From: UBA5951 sp009936885
GTDB taxonomy: Bacteria; Pseudomonadota; Alphaproteobacteria; Puniceispirillales; Puniceispirillaceae
Reading direction: 5' to 3'
NCBI GenBank assembly: GCA_937996625.1
Contig: CALKVA010000019.1
Location: 1 to 64,000 of the forward strand
DNA: 64,000 bases
The notes beneath the pieces were generated by a model that was not told the DNA's origin, did no database searches, and saw only the letters and a list, made by a program, of their open reading frames with translations. Of this stretch, positions 26,211-34,734 are shown in pieces; position 1 is the stretch's first letter, and every line of letters starts with the position of its first letter. Made by a program: the position numbers and the translations under genes.

Positions 26211-26939
26211 TTATATGTTAACTTTTTTTTCAGCAATGACCTTTGCTAATATTACACGACCGCTTTTGCTATTTTTGACGTTTATCCAATCACCATATTG
26301 ACCATTTTCTAACGCAACTCCCTCCATTTGTACAGATATGTGCTTTCCATAATGGATAATGGTTACTTGCATATTTTCCTCAATCATAAAATTGGTCTCA
26401 AGCTGTCTTGAAAATACAGGGGTCAGCGCTTTTATGGTTGTTTTTGCTCGTCTTCCAATTAAATCCTTACTATCAGGAAAAATATCGGTAGCTTTATTTA
26501 TAGGAATGCTGATTTCAGTAACGTCGGTCGGGGTGATTACATCTCCGCGCCGAATGCTGCGCTTAATTGCAGCCACATTGACTTCGTTAAATATCCGGAT
26601 ATTGCTTATTGTATTATTTAATGAAGGGCTAGCTATTTGAGTGGTTTTTGCAGGCACACTGAATTTATTTCTGACTATGATTTTCCAAGGTACGTTGCCC
26701 TCACATTTTACAGAAACGGTTTTCCAATTTTCATAAGAAGGATTTATAGATAATTTACCAGCGCATTCTGGAAATAATTTTTTCTCATTAATAATTGGTG
26801 TTGCTGAAACATTATTAAGGGTAAGCGTGTGTTGGATAGCTTCTTTGACTGATTTACCACTAAGACCTGTTTCGGCATTTAGCTTCGAGGGCGTGGTAAA
26901 GCATATAAAAGCAATAATAATAGCTAAGTTGCGTGCCAT
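26211..26939 (-). CDS. flgA: P-ring assembly chaperone FlgA
   Basis: Periplasmic chaperone for FlgI. It has a signal peptide at residues ~1-22 (MARNLAIIIAFICFTT), a variable N-terminal domain, then the SAF domain (IKRSIRRGDVITPTDVTEIS, DLIGRRAKTTIKALTPVFSR) and the C-terminal beta domain (GQYGDWINVKNSKSGRVILA). At 242 aa it is typical. SD AGGATAACT precedes the ATG. Confidence 0.93.
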   Translation of the reverse strand: MARNLAIIIAFICFTTPSKLNAETGLSGKSVKEAIQHTLTLNNVSATPIINEKKLFPECAGKLSINPSYENWKTVSVKCEGNVPWKIIVRNKFSVPAKTTQIASPSLNNTISNIRIFNEVNVAAIKRSIRRGDVITPTDVTEISIPINKATDIFPDSKDLIGRRAKTTIKALTPVFSRQLETNFMIEENMQVTIIHYGKHISVQMEGVALENGQYGDWINVKNSKSGRVILAKVIAEKKVNI

Positions 26940-26947
26940 TTTAAGAG

Positions 26948-27412
26948 TTATCCTCCGATAAAGTAGATTTCTTGACTTCTAACGGTGTTTGATTTTTGTT
27001 TTGTAAGACTCTCAGGGGCATTGTCTCCTAAAAGCATTGCCTGTATTTGATTTAAAGAGGGGAGTTTTAAAGTCTTTTCGGCAAATAGAAAATTTGGGTT
27101 ATTTTTGACAAATGCATGTCTATTATGAGCGATAATCGCCATTTCGACAAACTTCATATTTAATCCGCTTCCAGAATAATAATCCTCTAATATATGGCTA
27201 AGTGTCTCATCTGGTTGAACTTTATGAGTGGTTGTATAATCGTAATTTTGAACAAATAAATTATCTGAAAATTTTTTTTGATTGTTGGCAGTGTTTGGAT
27301 ATTCCAAAACAACTATTGGCTGGGATTGTGCTATCGCTAGAGTTGAGAGTGGCAGTGTTAAGGCGCTAGCAAGAAAAACAATATAAATTTGTTTCATGTT
27401 TAAAATAGGCAT
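26948..27412 (-). CDS. Exported LysM/FimV-like protein in flagellar cluster
   Basis: A 154-aa secreted protein. Residues ~1-28 form a signal peptide (FLASALTLPLSTLAIA), and ~60-115 a LysM-like segment of the FimV type (HKVQPDETLSHILEDYY, MKFVEMAIIAHNRHAF, TLKLPS). Such domains bind peptidoglycan. The start overlaps the flgT stop (TAATG), with GGAG 9 nt upstream. The placement between flgT and flgA suggests a peptidoglycan-bound accessory to the basal body. I do not know a named homologue; the function is inferred from domain and context. Confidence 0.68.
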   Translation of the reverse strand: MPILNMKQIYIVFLASALTLPLSTLAIAQSQPIVVLEYPNTANNQKKFSDNLFVQNYDYTTTHKVQPDETLSHILEDYYSGSGLNMKFVEMAIIAHNRHAFVKNNPNFLFAEKTLKLPSLNQIQAMLLGDNAPESLTKQKSNTVRSQEIYFIGG

Positions 27413-28575
27413 TAATTGAGCTCCATAAATTCAACAGTTTTTCCATCAAGTTCATTCAATTCTCTTGCTTTATCAAGTGGCTCTAAAATAGCGGTATTTG
27501 ACGAAACAGACACCACTCTTAATACAGTCCAAGGGCTATGTTTGCCGGAGGTTATTGCAAGCATATTTGGCGTAACACCCTGATTGCTTCCAAGCTGAGT
27601 AGTTAATCGTTGCGCATCCAAGTAAAGCGTATCATTTAGGGACTGACAGCCAAGGGTTGTTATCATCTCTGACGTTAAAGGCTCAATTAAGCCTCTCATA
27701 ACTTCAATTAGATCTTCTCTACTTGGTTTGTCTAAATCAGCGAGATTTTGAAAAAGTGCAATTCTATCGTTCTCAAATAGGGCAGATTTTTCAAATTCTC
27801 CAATTAATTGATAACTCTCGCCACTAAAAACTTTTAGACCTAACCTGACTTCAATCTGACGGGATGTGATAAACCTAGTTGGTTTGTCCCCTGCCGAAAG
27901 ATACAATGTAGGGATAATAGCGAAGTCACCTGTTCTTACTCTTATTTGCGGTGACAGCAAGCTTGCATAATCAAATCTTTCATCAATTGTTCTTAATTTT
28001 TGTGGAGAGAGTTGAACATTCATTGCATTGCTAATATTTATAATCGGGTTACTTTCGAGCATAAATGATAGTTCATTAAATAGTTTTGTGTGATAAATTT
28101 CAATCCAAGCTGGGACATTCATATCGATATATGTATCAGGTTGATATAATGTCATATTTAAAGGGCGTGTTCCGTTACATTTCTTTTCAGGCAAATCCCC
28201 AACTGCAGCTCTTATACTAACCTCTATCTTGGAGCCTGATGTCTCCTCTGACAATATTGTATAGTCTAGGATCTTGCTTGAAGGACGAACCACAAAATGA
28301 TCTTGAACGGATGTATCAGTGGACACTGCAGAGAATCCGTTAATGTTTGCACCACCTTGCAAAGCGGCTAGATATAACGCATCCTCGAGAGCTCTCATTC
28401 TAGCAAGCTCTGCCGGTACATTCGATGTAATCGCTGCCCTGCCAGTAGCTGTTGTAAACTGAAACGAGCTAGAGGCTGATGCATTAGCAAAACAATTTGT
28501 AAGCAGCATAATGCAGCTAATAAAGGAAATACATAACACCAGACGATAGGGCTTTTGTGATACTATATTCACCAT
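27412..28575 (-). CDS. flgT: Flagellar H-ring/outer basal body protein FlgT
   Basis: In Vibrio, FlgT builds the H ring around the L-P rings and supports T-ring and stator assembly. This protein has a signal peptide (LVLCISFISCIMLLTNCFA) and the FlgT N-terminal domain features: ARMRALEDALYLAALQGGAN, followed by RPSSKILDYTILSEET and IEVSIRAAVG. The C-terminal domain is SH3-like (GSNQGVTPNMLAITSG). I start at the ATG at 28575 (387 aa), preceded by AAGGTAG; an in-frame ATG at 28620 would put 15 charged residues before the signal peptide. It lies 48 nt behind flgP. Confidence 0.78.
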   Translation of the reverse strand: MVNIVSQKPYRLVLCISFISCIMLLTNCFANASASSSFQFTTATGRAAITSNVPAELARMRALEDALYLAALQGGANINGFSAVSTDTSVQDHFVVRPSSKILDYTILSEETSGSKIEVSIRAAVGDLPEKKCNGTRPLNMTLYQPDTYIDMNVPAWIEIYHTKLFNELSFMLESNPIINISNAMNVQLSPQKLRTIDERFDYASLLSPQIRVRTGDFAIIPTLYLSAGDKPTRFITSRQIEVRLGLKVFSGESYQLIGEFEKSALFENDRIALFQNLADLDKPSREDLIEVMRGLIEPLTSEMITTLGCQSLNDTLYLDAQRLTTQLGSNQGVTPNMLAITSGKHSPWTVLRVVSVSSNTAILEPLDKARELNELDGKTVEFMELN

Positions 28576-28623
28576 TGTTCTACCTTTTGCTTTTTCTTTA
28601 AATGCATCTGCTTCTAACAAGAA

Positions 28624-29151
28624 TTATGCAACTCTGCGACCTGTATCGATTAGGTAATTAATCATTTCGCGGTCTATTTCTAGCACAATTTCATACGTAT
28701 CAGTGCCAGTTGGATTAATACGAACAGTACGTGCGCCTCTGATTGTTCCAGATACTATGCCGCGGAAGGTATCGTTCTGAACCATTAAATCTATTACTGT
28801 TGTAGAACTATCTACCTGCAGTCCGTGTATTTGCTCAGCCAAATCGCGCATCGCGGCCATCCGCGCTGACCGTATTGCCATTAAACGGCGTTGTGCATCT
28901 GATTGTCCTGGCTGAGAGGATACAACTGCATATCCGACAGCTGTCAAGGTTGGAATATTTTCTGAATTAGCTTCGAAAATTTCGCGAACTGAATTAAGGG
29001 AAGATGTTGGCGATTCCTGATTGCTTGCCGCCAATTCAGCAGGCGTAATCATGGATGATTCAGTGCTTACCGCACTTGTCATAACATGCCCACAGCCGCT
29101 CAACATGAGAGTTGCTGTTATTGGCAAAATAAAAGAAAACGAATTTTTCAT
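28624..29151 (-). CDS. flgP: Flagellar outer-membrane lipoprotein FlgP-like (LPP20 family)
   Basis: FlgP forms basal disks or H-ring parts in the outer membrane of Vibrio and Campylobacter. The 175-aa protein has a signal peptide with lipobox LSGC (Cys near residue 20). A C-terminal LPP20/FlgP-type domain follows: GYAVVSSQPGQSDAQRRLMA, IRSARMAAMRDLAEQIHGLQ, GTIRGARTVRINPTGTDTYE. It is the first gene of the flgP-T-LysM-A-M-N-DUF2802 group, and a strong sigma-54 element lies ~47-64 bp upstream of its ATG. Confidence 0.8.
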   Translation of the reverse strand: MKNSFSFILPITATLMLSGCGHVMTSAVSTESSMITPAELAASNQESPTSSLNSVREIFEANSENIPTLTAVGYAVVSSQPGQSDAQRRLMAIRSARMAAMRDLAEQIHGLQVDSSTTVIDLMVQNDTFRGIVSGTIRGARTVRINPTGTDTYEIVLEIDREMINYLIDTGRRVA

Positions 29152-29197
29152 GTATGGTCTCTCTTAAGAAATTTAACCGATTTGATGTTTTACGCTC

Positions 29198-29215
29198 ATG
29201 CATTATTCGTGCCAG
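29198..29215 (-). promoter_or_regulatory. Sigma-54 promoter for flgP operon
   Basis: The minus strand reads CTGGCACGAATAATGCAT: a perfect -24 (CTGGCACG), GG-N10-GC spacing, and a -12 ATGCA with one mismatch to TTGCA. The predicted start is near 29188, 37 nt before the flgP ATG. Confidence 0.82.
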
Positions 29216-29265
29216 TAATCGGTATCCTTAAAAAAATGCTGAATTTATCCTTTTGCATGCGAAAT

Positions 29266-29283
29266 GTGGCACGCTTCTTGCCT
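29266..29283 (+). promoter_or_regulatory. Sigma-54 promoter for flhA operon
   Basis: GTGGCACGCTTCTTGCCT matches TGGCACG-N4-TTGC exactly with GG-N10-GC. The predicted start is near 29293, giving a leader of roughly 169 nt before flhA. Confidence 0.8.
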
Positions 29284-29461
29284 TCTCATCATAGGTCTGA
29301 TGTTCAGGCCATCTATTATAATGTTGAATTGAATTGAGTTGTAGCGTGCAAATATTGAACCAGATAGATAAAAAACGAAGGAAATCCATCAGTTTTTCCG
29401 TTTCTGACGTATCTATTTTCGATCTAACATCTAGCACACTTTCTTATGAGAGGATGTTGTC

Positions 29462-31573
29462 ATGGAAATGACACTAAGGAGTTTAGGGCTATCAGATTTA
29501 AAAGGATTTTTGTCTTCTGCGACGATGCCGTTAGGCATTTTAATGCTAGTAGCCATGATGGTACTACCACTTCCGGTTTTTCTGCTAGATACTTTTTTTG
29601 TTTCTAATATTTTAATATCACTTGTAATATTGATGGTGTCCTTGCAAACCTATCGCCCTCTCGATTTTTCAAGTTTTCCTAGTCTCCTGCTAATTGCAAC
29701 GGTTTTGCGCTTGGCATTGAACGTGGCTTCAACTCGCATTGTATTGAGCGAAGGCCATACGGGTCCAGATGCAGCAGGGCAAGTGATTAAGGCATTTGGC
29801 GAATTTGTAATTGCTGGAAATTATGCCGTAGGAATATTTGTATTTGTGATTTTGGTAATCATAAACTTATTGGTAATAACCAAAGGTGCAGGAAGAGTAT
29901 CTGAGGTTACAGCTAGATTTACGCTTGATGCGATGCCCGGAAAACAAATGGCTATTGATGCCGATCTTAATGCAGGCGTGCTCTCAAATGAAGAAGCTAC
30001 TTTACGTAGAAAAGAAATAAGTAGTGAAGCAGATTTTTATGGTGCCATGGATGGTGCGTCAAAATTTGTAAAAGGAGATGCTGTTGCTGGTATCCTTATC
30101 CTTATTATTAACATTGTTGGAGGTCTGATTATTGGCCTTGCTCAACATTCCCTAAGCTTTGAAGTGGCAGCCCAGAATTATGTACTTCTTTCTGTAGGGG
30201 ATGGTTTGGTTGCGCAAATTCCATCTCTTCTTCTTGCAATATCAACAGCAATTATCGTTACACGCGTCTCTTCAACACAAGATATGGCTCAGCATATTGG
30301 AGAGCAGGTAAGCCTTTCTAGGGCGTGGTATCCTGTGGCTGGTGTTTTGTTGCTTCTTGGATTTGTGCCAGGAATGCCAAATGCACTTTTCTTGATTGCT
30401 GGTCTTGTAGCAGGCGGAGTAGCGTTCTTTGTTAATAAAAAGATGCAGGCAGCGAGCGAAAAAGAAGCTGTTTCTGGTGAGGCGGGTGAGCTACATCTTG
30501 AAGGAGATACATCAAAACCAGAGCAAATCGAATTATCAGAAATAGCAGATAACTCGCCTGTATCAATTCAACTCGGTTATGGTCTTGTTGAAATGGTGAA
30601 TGAAGAAAATGGAGGCACGCTGGTAAACAGAGTAACAGGTATAAGAAGGCAAGTTTCTAAAGCACTTGGATTTGTTGTTCCTGCTGTTCGAATTAGAGAT
30701 GATCTCACCTTAGAGGCAAATACTTATCGGTTACGTGTTGGGCAAACAATTGTGGGCGAGGACCAGGTTTATCCTGAAAGAAAACTTGCTATTCCAGGAG
30801 AAAACTCATCAATCAAAATTGAAGGCATTGAAGTTAAGGACCCAACTTTTGGTATGGATGCAGTATGGATCATGCCAAATGATGTGTTAGAGGCTGAGAA
30901 CAAAGGTTATGTAATTGTTGCACCTGATTCTGTAATGACAACCCATTTAAGCCAGATATTATATAAATATGCCGGCCAGCTCGTTGGGCAGGACGATATC
31001 CAGATGCTATTAGATAATTTATCGGAAACAGCGCCTAATCTTGTTCAATCAGTTGTGCCTAAATTGGTTCCTTTGCATCAGCTAACAGGTATTTTGCGTG
31101 CTTTACTCGAAGAGCGCGTTCCAATTAGCGATCTACGACGAATATTGGAAAATCTTGCATCACTTGCAGGGCGAAATTTAAGTATTATTGATACAGCGGA
31201 GATGCTTCGTCCTGAATTAGCAGGACTCTTGATTCAACAAGTTGCCCCTCTTAATCAGTCGCTACCAGTCATTACACTAGGGTCTGAGTTAGAACATATG
31301 TTAATCACAATGGCGCGTCAAAGCGGCGAAGAAGGTTTGGTGATTGATAACGCGCTTGCTCAGCAATTACTTCGCAAAATTTCAGATACAAATGACGAAT
31401 TGGCTGCAAAAGGAAGGCAGGCTGTGATTGTTGTCTCTCCCGCAATACGCAAAGAATTCTCCAAGATAATACGCCAACACATTGATGATATTGTAGTGTT
31501 AGCATTTACAGAATTACCAGAAACAAGAAAAATAGAAGTCGTTGCAACCATAACCGGTGAAGCAGATAGCTAA
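29462..31573 (+). CDS. flhA: Flagellar type III export gate protein
   Basis: Inner-membrane export gate. The N-terminal ~330 residues hold about eight membrane helices and the FHIPEP-type region (SLQTYRPLDFSSFPSLLLIA, TVLRLALNVASTRIVLSEGH, and DAMPGKQMAIDADLNAGVL). A ~350-residue cytoplasmic domain follows (LGYGLVEMVNEENGGTLVNR, and LVQSVVPKLVPLHQLTGILR). At 703 aa it is normal. GAGG precedes the ATG at 29462; a second ATG two codons later is possible. It is first in flhA-flhF-flhG-fliA, the order seen in polar-flagellated gammaproteobacteria. Confidence 0.97.
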   Translation: MEMTLRSLGLSDLKGFLSSATMPLGILMLVAMMVLPLPVFLLDTFFVSNILISLVILMVSLQTYRPLDFSSFPSLLLIATVLRLALNVASTRIVLSEGHTGPDAAGQVIKAFGEFVIAGNYAVGIFVFVILVIINLLVITKGAGRVSEVTARFTLDAMPGKQMAIDADLNAGVLSNEEATLRRKEISSEADFYGAMDGASKFVKGDAVAGILILIINIVGGLIIGLAQHSLSFEVAAQNYVLLSVGDGLVAQIPSLLLAISTAIIVTRVSSTQDMAQHIGEQVSLSRAWYPVAGVLLLLGFVPGMPNALFLIAGLVAGGVAFFVNKKMQAASEKEAVSGEAGELHLEGDTSKPEQIELSEIADNSPVSIQLGYGLVEMVNEENGGTLVNRVTGIRRQVSKALGFVVPAVRIRDDLTLEANTYRLRVGQTIVGEDQVYPERKLAIPGENSSIKIEGIEVKDPTFGMDAVWIMPNDVLEAENKGYVIVAPDSVMTTHLSQILYKYAGQLVGQDDIQMLLDNLSETAPNLVQSVVPKLVPLHQLTGILRALLEERVPISDLRRILENLASLAGRNLSIIDTAEMLRPELAGLLIQQVAPLNQSLPVITLGSELEHMLITMARQSGEEGLVIDNALAQQLLRKISDTNDELAAKGRQAVIVVSPAIRKEFSKIIRQHIDDIVVLAFTELPETRKIEVVATITGEADS

Positions 31574-31604
31574 TCACCCAGAAAAATAAGAAGGACTATA
31601 GATT

Positions 31605-32735
31605 ATGGCAACAATTACAGTAACAGCAAAAGACACATCATCTGCAATGGAAGATGTTTTCGAGCAGTTGGGTGAAGATGCCTATATTATTAAAACAACG
31701 AAGAAAAATGGCAATGTTTTAATGCGTGCAACCAATGATTCATCTATAACAAAGGAAAAGCACCGTCCCTCCGTAAGAGCATTTTCTAAAATCTTTGATT
31801 CCAAATTAATTGATACTAATCCATCACCAAAAAAAGCCTTTGCTGAGATTGTATCAACTCAAGATGCATTATCTTCAAAAAATATATTAGCAGTATCAAA
31901 AGATGATTTTGAATCTCTGAAAACAGAAATTTCGTCACTAAAATCAATGATGACAGGATTGATGCTTACCAAGCGAGATGGTCTGTCAGTTGAATTAGGG
32001 CACAGCTTGCCAGTGCAGTTAATGCAAGCTGGGTTTTCACCAGAACTTATTGATGCATTCTCCAACAGTTTTGCTGAACAAGATCAAGAGCGAGGCCGTT
32101 TTTCATTTTTGCGCTCACTATCCCGTAAGCTAATAGCGCCCTTTGCAGAAAATATTTATGATTCACGTATCATTTCAATAGTAGGCAGCAGTGGCTCTGG
32201 AAAAACAACGCTTGCTGCAAAAATTGCCACCTGCTGTGCTGATGCTGCCAAGTTTGGCAAACCTGTTTTGGTATCTGTGACGCAAACGGCTTCGCAGCCC
32301 GCAGATGATTTAAAAGCGTTTGGAAGATTACTGAATATGCCTGTCAAACAGGCGGGAATAGGCTCTGTGTTGTCTCTATTGAAGCAAAAAGACAAACAAT
32401 TTATCTTAGATATTTCTACTGAAGCCACAAAAACAGTCGAGCTGTTGAGACAGGCAAATGAATTGTTTGTTCCTCGGGAATTAACGATTATTCAAACATT
32501 AGCAGGTAATTATAATAGCCAGATGATTACGCATCAATCTTCTCTTTATGACAGTTTGGAGCCTGTTATAGCGCTTACCAAACTAGATGAATGTGAGCTA
32601 TCACCTGTTGAGCTTTCTGCGTTGATTTCTTCAAGGGCGCAAATCGCATTATTGACGGGCACTAGGTCAATCGTTGGTGCAATAGCTATAGCAAGTGAAG
32701 CAATATTATCTCAATATTTGAAAGAAAACTGTTGA
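31605..32735 (+). CDS. flhF: FlhF-like SRP-type GTPase with degenerate motifs
   Basis: FlhF places the flagellum at the cell pole. This 376-aa protein has the short basal N-terminal domain, a linker, an N domain (~120-180) and a G domain. The P-loop is intact (VGSSGSGKTTLAAK, about 192-205), and the G4 motif TKLDE lies near residue 325. The usual G2 DTYR is replaced (VSVTQTASQPADDLKAFG), and the usual G3 DTAGR is replaced by LDISTEATK. GTP hydrolysis or dimerisation may therefore differ. The identification rests on the folds plus its position between flhA and flhG. Confidence 0.82.
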   Translation: MATITVTAKDTSSAMEDVFEQLGEDAYIIKTTKKNGNVLMRATNDSSITKEKHRPSVRAFSKIFDSKLIDTNPSPKKAFAEIVSTQDALSSKNILAVSKDDFESLKTEISSLKSMMTGLMLTKRDGLSVELGHSLPVQLMQAGFSPELIDAFSNSFAEQDQERGRFSFLRSLSRKLIAPFAENIYDSRIISIVGSSGSGKTTLAAKIATCCADAAKFGKPVLVSVTQTASQPADDLKAFGRLLNMPVKQAGIGSVLSLLKQKDKQFILDISTEATKTVELLRQANELFVPRELTIIQTLAGNYNSQMITHQSSLYDSLEPVIALTKLDECELSPVELSALISSRAQIALLTGTRSIVGAIAIASEAILSQYLKENC

Positions 32736-32767
32736 CCTGTTAGGTTAGTATTAGAAAGAGTTAAATT

Positions 32768-33571
32768 ATGACATTATCAATCGCAGTAGCAAGTGGAAAA
32801 GGGGGTGTTGGCAAGACCAGCATGTCCGTAAATTTGAGCCTCACATTTGCACAGATGAATAAGCGAACTACTTTATTAGATGCTGATTTTGGTATGGCGA
32901 ACGCCCATATCCTTTTGGGGGTCAAACCAGACTATTTTATCAGTGACGCTTTAAAAGGAAACGTGTCCATCAATCAAACCCTATGCTCTGGTCCAGCTGG
33001 GCTTAAATTCGTATCTGGGGGAAGTGGGCTTATTGATATGTTGAACCTTGATAAGAAAACCAGATATCAAACTATTCGTCTATTTGATGAAATAGCAGAT
33101 GAAACCGATATGCTAATTGCCGATGTGCCGGCGGGCGCCTCCGATAGCTCAATTGCATTTGTTTCTGCAGCAGATAAAGTGCTTATTGTATTAGTTGGGG
33201 AGCCCACAAGTTTTCTTGATGCTTATTCACTTATTAAAGTTGCACATTTAGAAGCTGGATTATCTAATTTTTCAGTTGTAGTGAATATGACCCAGAGTGA
33301 AGCACAGGCAAAAGCTCATTTTGAAAAATTCAATTCGATAGCCCAAAAGTTTTTAGACGTAAATCTTCATTATGTTGGGCATTTGCCACTGTCCACCCGC
33401 ATTCGGCAATCTATTGTTTCAAGAAAGCCAATTAGCATAGATGCAAAAGACAGCAGAGAAAACGCATGTTTTCAGAGAATTGCAAAAAACATTTTAAATT
33501 CTCCAAAGAATGATACAAGCAGAGTACGCTTTTTCGATCAACAATTCGTTCAAAGTAAGAGAGTTGGCTAA
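32768..33571 (+). CDS. flhG: Flagellar number regulator, MinD/ParA-like ATPase
   Basis: FlhG (FleN/YlxH) limits flagellar number, acting with FlhF. The 267-aa protein opens with a deviant Walker A (ASGKGGVGKTSMSVNLSLTF), then LLDADFGMANAHILLGVKPD (Walker A') and DMLIADVPAGASDSS (Walker B). The motif DADFGxANxHxLLG is typical of FlhG as opposed to MinD. Its last base overlaps the fliA start. The C-terminal membrane-targeting helix is not obvious. Confidence 0.92.
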   Translation: MTLSIAVASGKGGVGKTSMSVNLSLTFAQMNKRTTLLDADFGMANAHILLGVKPDYFISDALKGNVSINQTLCSGPAGLKFVSGGSGLIDMLNLDKKTRYQTIRLFDEIADETDMLIADVPAGASDSSIAFVSAADKVLIVLVGEPTSFLDAYSLIKVAHLEAGLSNFSVVVNMTQSEAQAKAHFEKFNSIAQKFLDVNLHYVGHLPLSTRIRQSIVSRKPISIDAKDSRENACFQRIAKNILNSPKNDTSRVRFFDQQFVQSKRVG

Positions 33572-34290
33572 TGCGCCCAAGTTATCCTGAACAAAAACCG
33601 AATGTTGAGGATCTTGTTTCTGGTCATTTGGAATTGGTGAAGAAAATTGCTTGGCATATTTATGGCCGAGTTCATGCGTCTGTTGAAATAGAAGATTTAA
33701 TCCAGACCGGCTATCATGGACTGGTTCTCGCCGCCCAAAACTACACCGTTCGAGAAGGAGCGAGTTTTGCTAGCTATGCTAGCATAAGGGTGCGTGGCAC
33801 AATCATTGATCATCTCCGCAAATCATCTAATTTGTGCCGAACGACAATTCATATGCAGCAGAAAACAAAAATTGCCGAAGAGAATTTACGCCAATCTCTT
33901 GGCAGAGACCCAAATAGTATGGAACTTGCTGAAGATTTGGGTATTTCCGATCAGGAAATGATGGAGTGGCAACATGCTTTTCAAGCTAATGTCCATCAAT
34001 CTCTGGACGGTGTTTATGATGAGTTCTCTATCTGGTTTGTATCAGAGGATAAAACTCCGGAAGAACAGCTTAACGAAACCGAGATGAAATCTCTTCTGAA
34101 AGAAGCCTTGACAACTTTGCCTGAGAAAGAAGCGCTCGTGATACAGTTGTATTATGTCGAGGAGTTAAATGTATATGAGATTGCAGAAGTGCTAGAAGTT
34201 ACAACTGGAAGAGTATCTCAAATCAAGAAAGCAGCTGTCCGAAAGTTGCGGGAATTCATGCACAAAGCTGATAAGCAAGATGTCGCTTGA
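33571..34290 (+). CDS. fliA: Flagellar sigma factor sigma-28
   Basis: Directs late flagellar genes and is held by FlgM (25855-26160). The 239-aa protein has region 2 (VEIEDLIQTGYHGLVLAAQN, ASYASIRVRGTIIDHLRKS), region 3 (LGRDPNSMELAEDLGISDQE) and region 4 (LPEKEALVIQLYYVEELNVY, then EVLEVTTGRVSQIKKAAVRK). It overlaps flhG by 1 nt and the next gene by 11 nt, so the set is translationally coupled. No FliA-type promoter was found upstream of the flagellin gene in this window. Confidence 0.95.
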   Translation: MRPSYPEQKPNVEDLVSGHLELVKKIAWHIYGRVHASVEIEDLIQTGYHGLVLAAQNYTVREGASFASYASIRVRGTIIDHLRKSSNLCRTTIHMQQKTKIAEENLRQSLGRDPNSMELAEDLGISDQEMMEWQHAFQANVHQSLDGVYDEFSIWFVSEDKTPEEQLNETEMKSLLKEALTTLPEKEALVIQLYYVEELNVYEIAEVLEVTTGRVSQIKKAAVRKLREFMHKADKQDVA

Positions 34291-34732
34291 TAATCTCGAA
34301 TGGAGCCAAATTGATTCAATCCAAATGTCTGTTCAGAAAGCAGACTTATTCCTATTGAACAATACCCAGAACCAGCAAATAAACCTATCATGCACGCTCC
34401 TTACCATCGCGCGCGGTAAATGTAATCTGGAAATCAAACAATATAAAAACAGTGTTGAAGATGCGCAGCAAGACGAATTTCACGAGGGGTTTTCTGGTAG
34501 AGTTATCATCCCAAGAGACAGACCAGTAATGAAGTGTGAGGGGGTAATTTTTCCATCTCACTTTAGAGCTTTATCTGAAAAACTGATAGCAATTCAGTCT
34601 GTTGCAAGGCCAATTACGGTGACACTTTGTTTACAAGACAAACTGAGTGTAAGTGTTAACGGGGATTTATACATTGAGGACACACGAGAAATAACCATCA
34701 AACATATTGATTTTGCATTTCCGCTACGGTGA
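34280..34732 (+). CDS. Unknown protein overlapping fliA
   Basis: A 150-aa product with no signal peptide, membrane segment or family I recognise. It is mostly alternating hydrophobic and polar, suggesting beta structure (LSCTLLTIARGKCNLEIKQY, FSGRVIIPRDRPVMKCEGVI, REITIKHIDFAFPL). The ATG overlaps the fliA end by 11 nt, which strongly suggests co-translation. It converges on the extra rod/hook gene with only 2 nt between stops. By position it could be a regulator or assembly factor; that is inference. Confidence 0.75.
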   Translation: MSLDNLEWSQIDSIQMSVQKADLFLLNNTQNQQINLSCTLLTIARGKCNLEIKQYKNSVEDAQQDEFHEGFSGRVIIPRDRPVMKCEGVIFPSHFRALSEKLIAIQSVARPITVTLCLQDKLSVSVNGDLYIEDTREITIKHIDFAFPLR

Positions 34733-34734
34733 TT

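Larger units (their letters stand above)
29152..29461. promoter_or_regulatory. Divergent flagellar control region between flgP and flhA
   Basis: A 310-bp gene-free stretch holding two outward-facing sigma-54 elements about 50 bp apart (29198-29215 minus, 29266-29283 plus). From the plus element to flhA there is an unusually long leader of about 169 nt, with no convincing ORF. An RpoN activator (FleQ/FlrA type) would be expected to bind in or near this region. I could not define its site. Confidence 0.7.
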
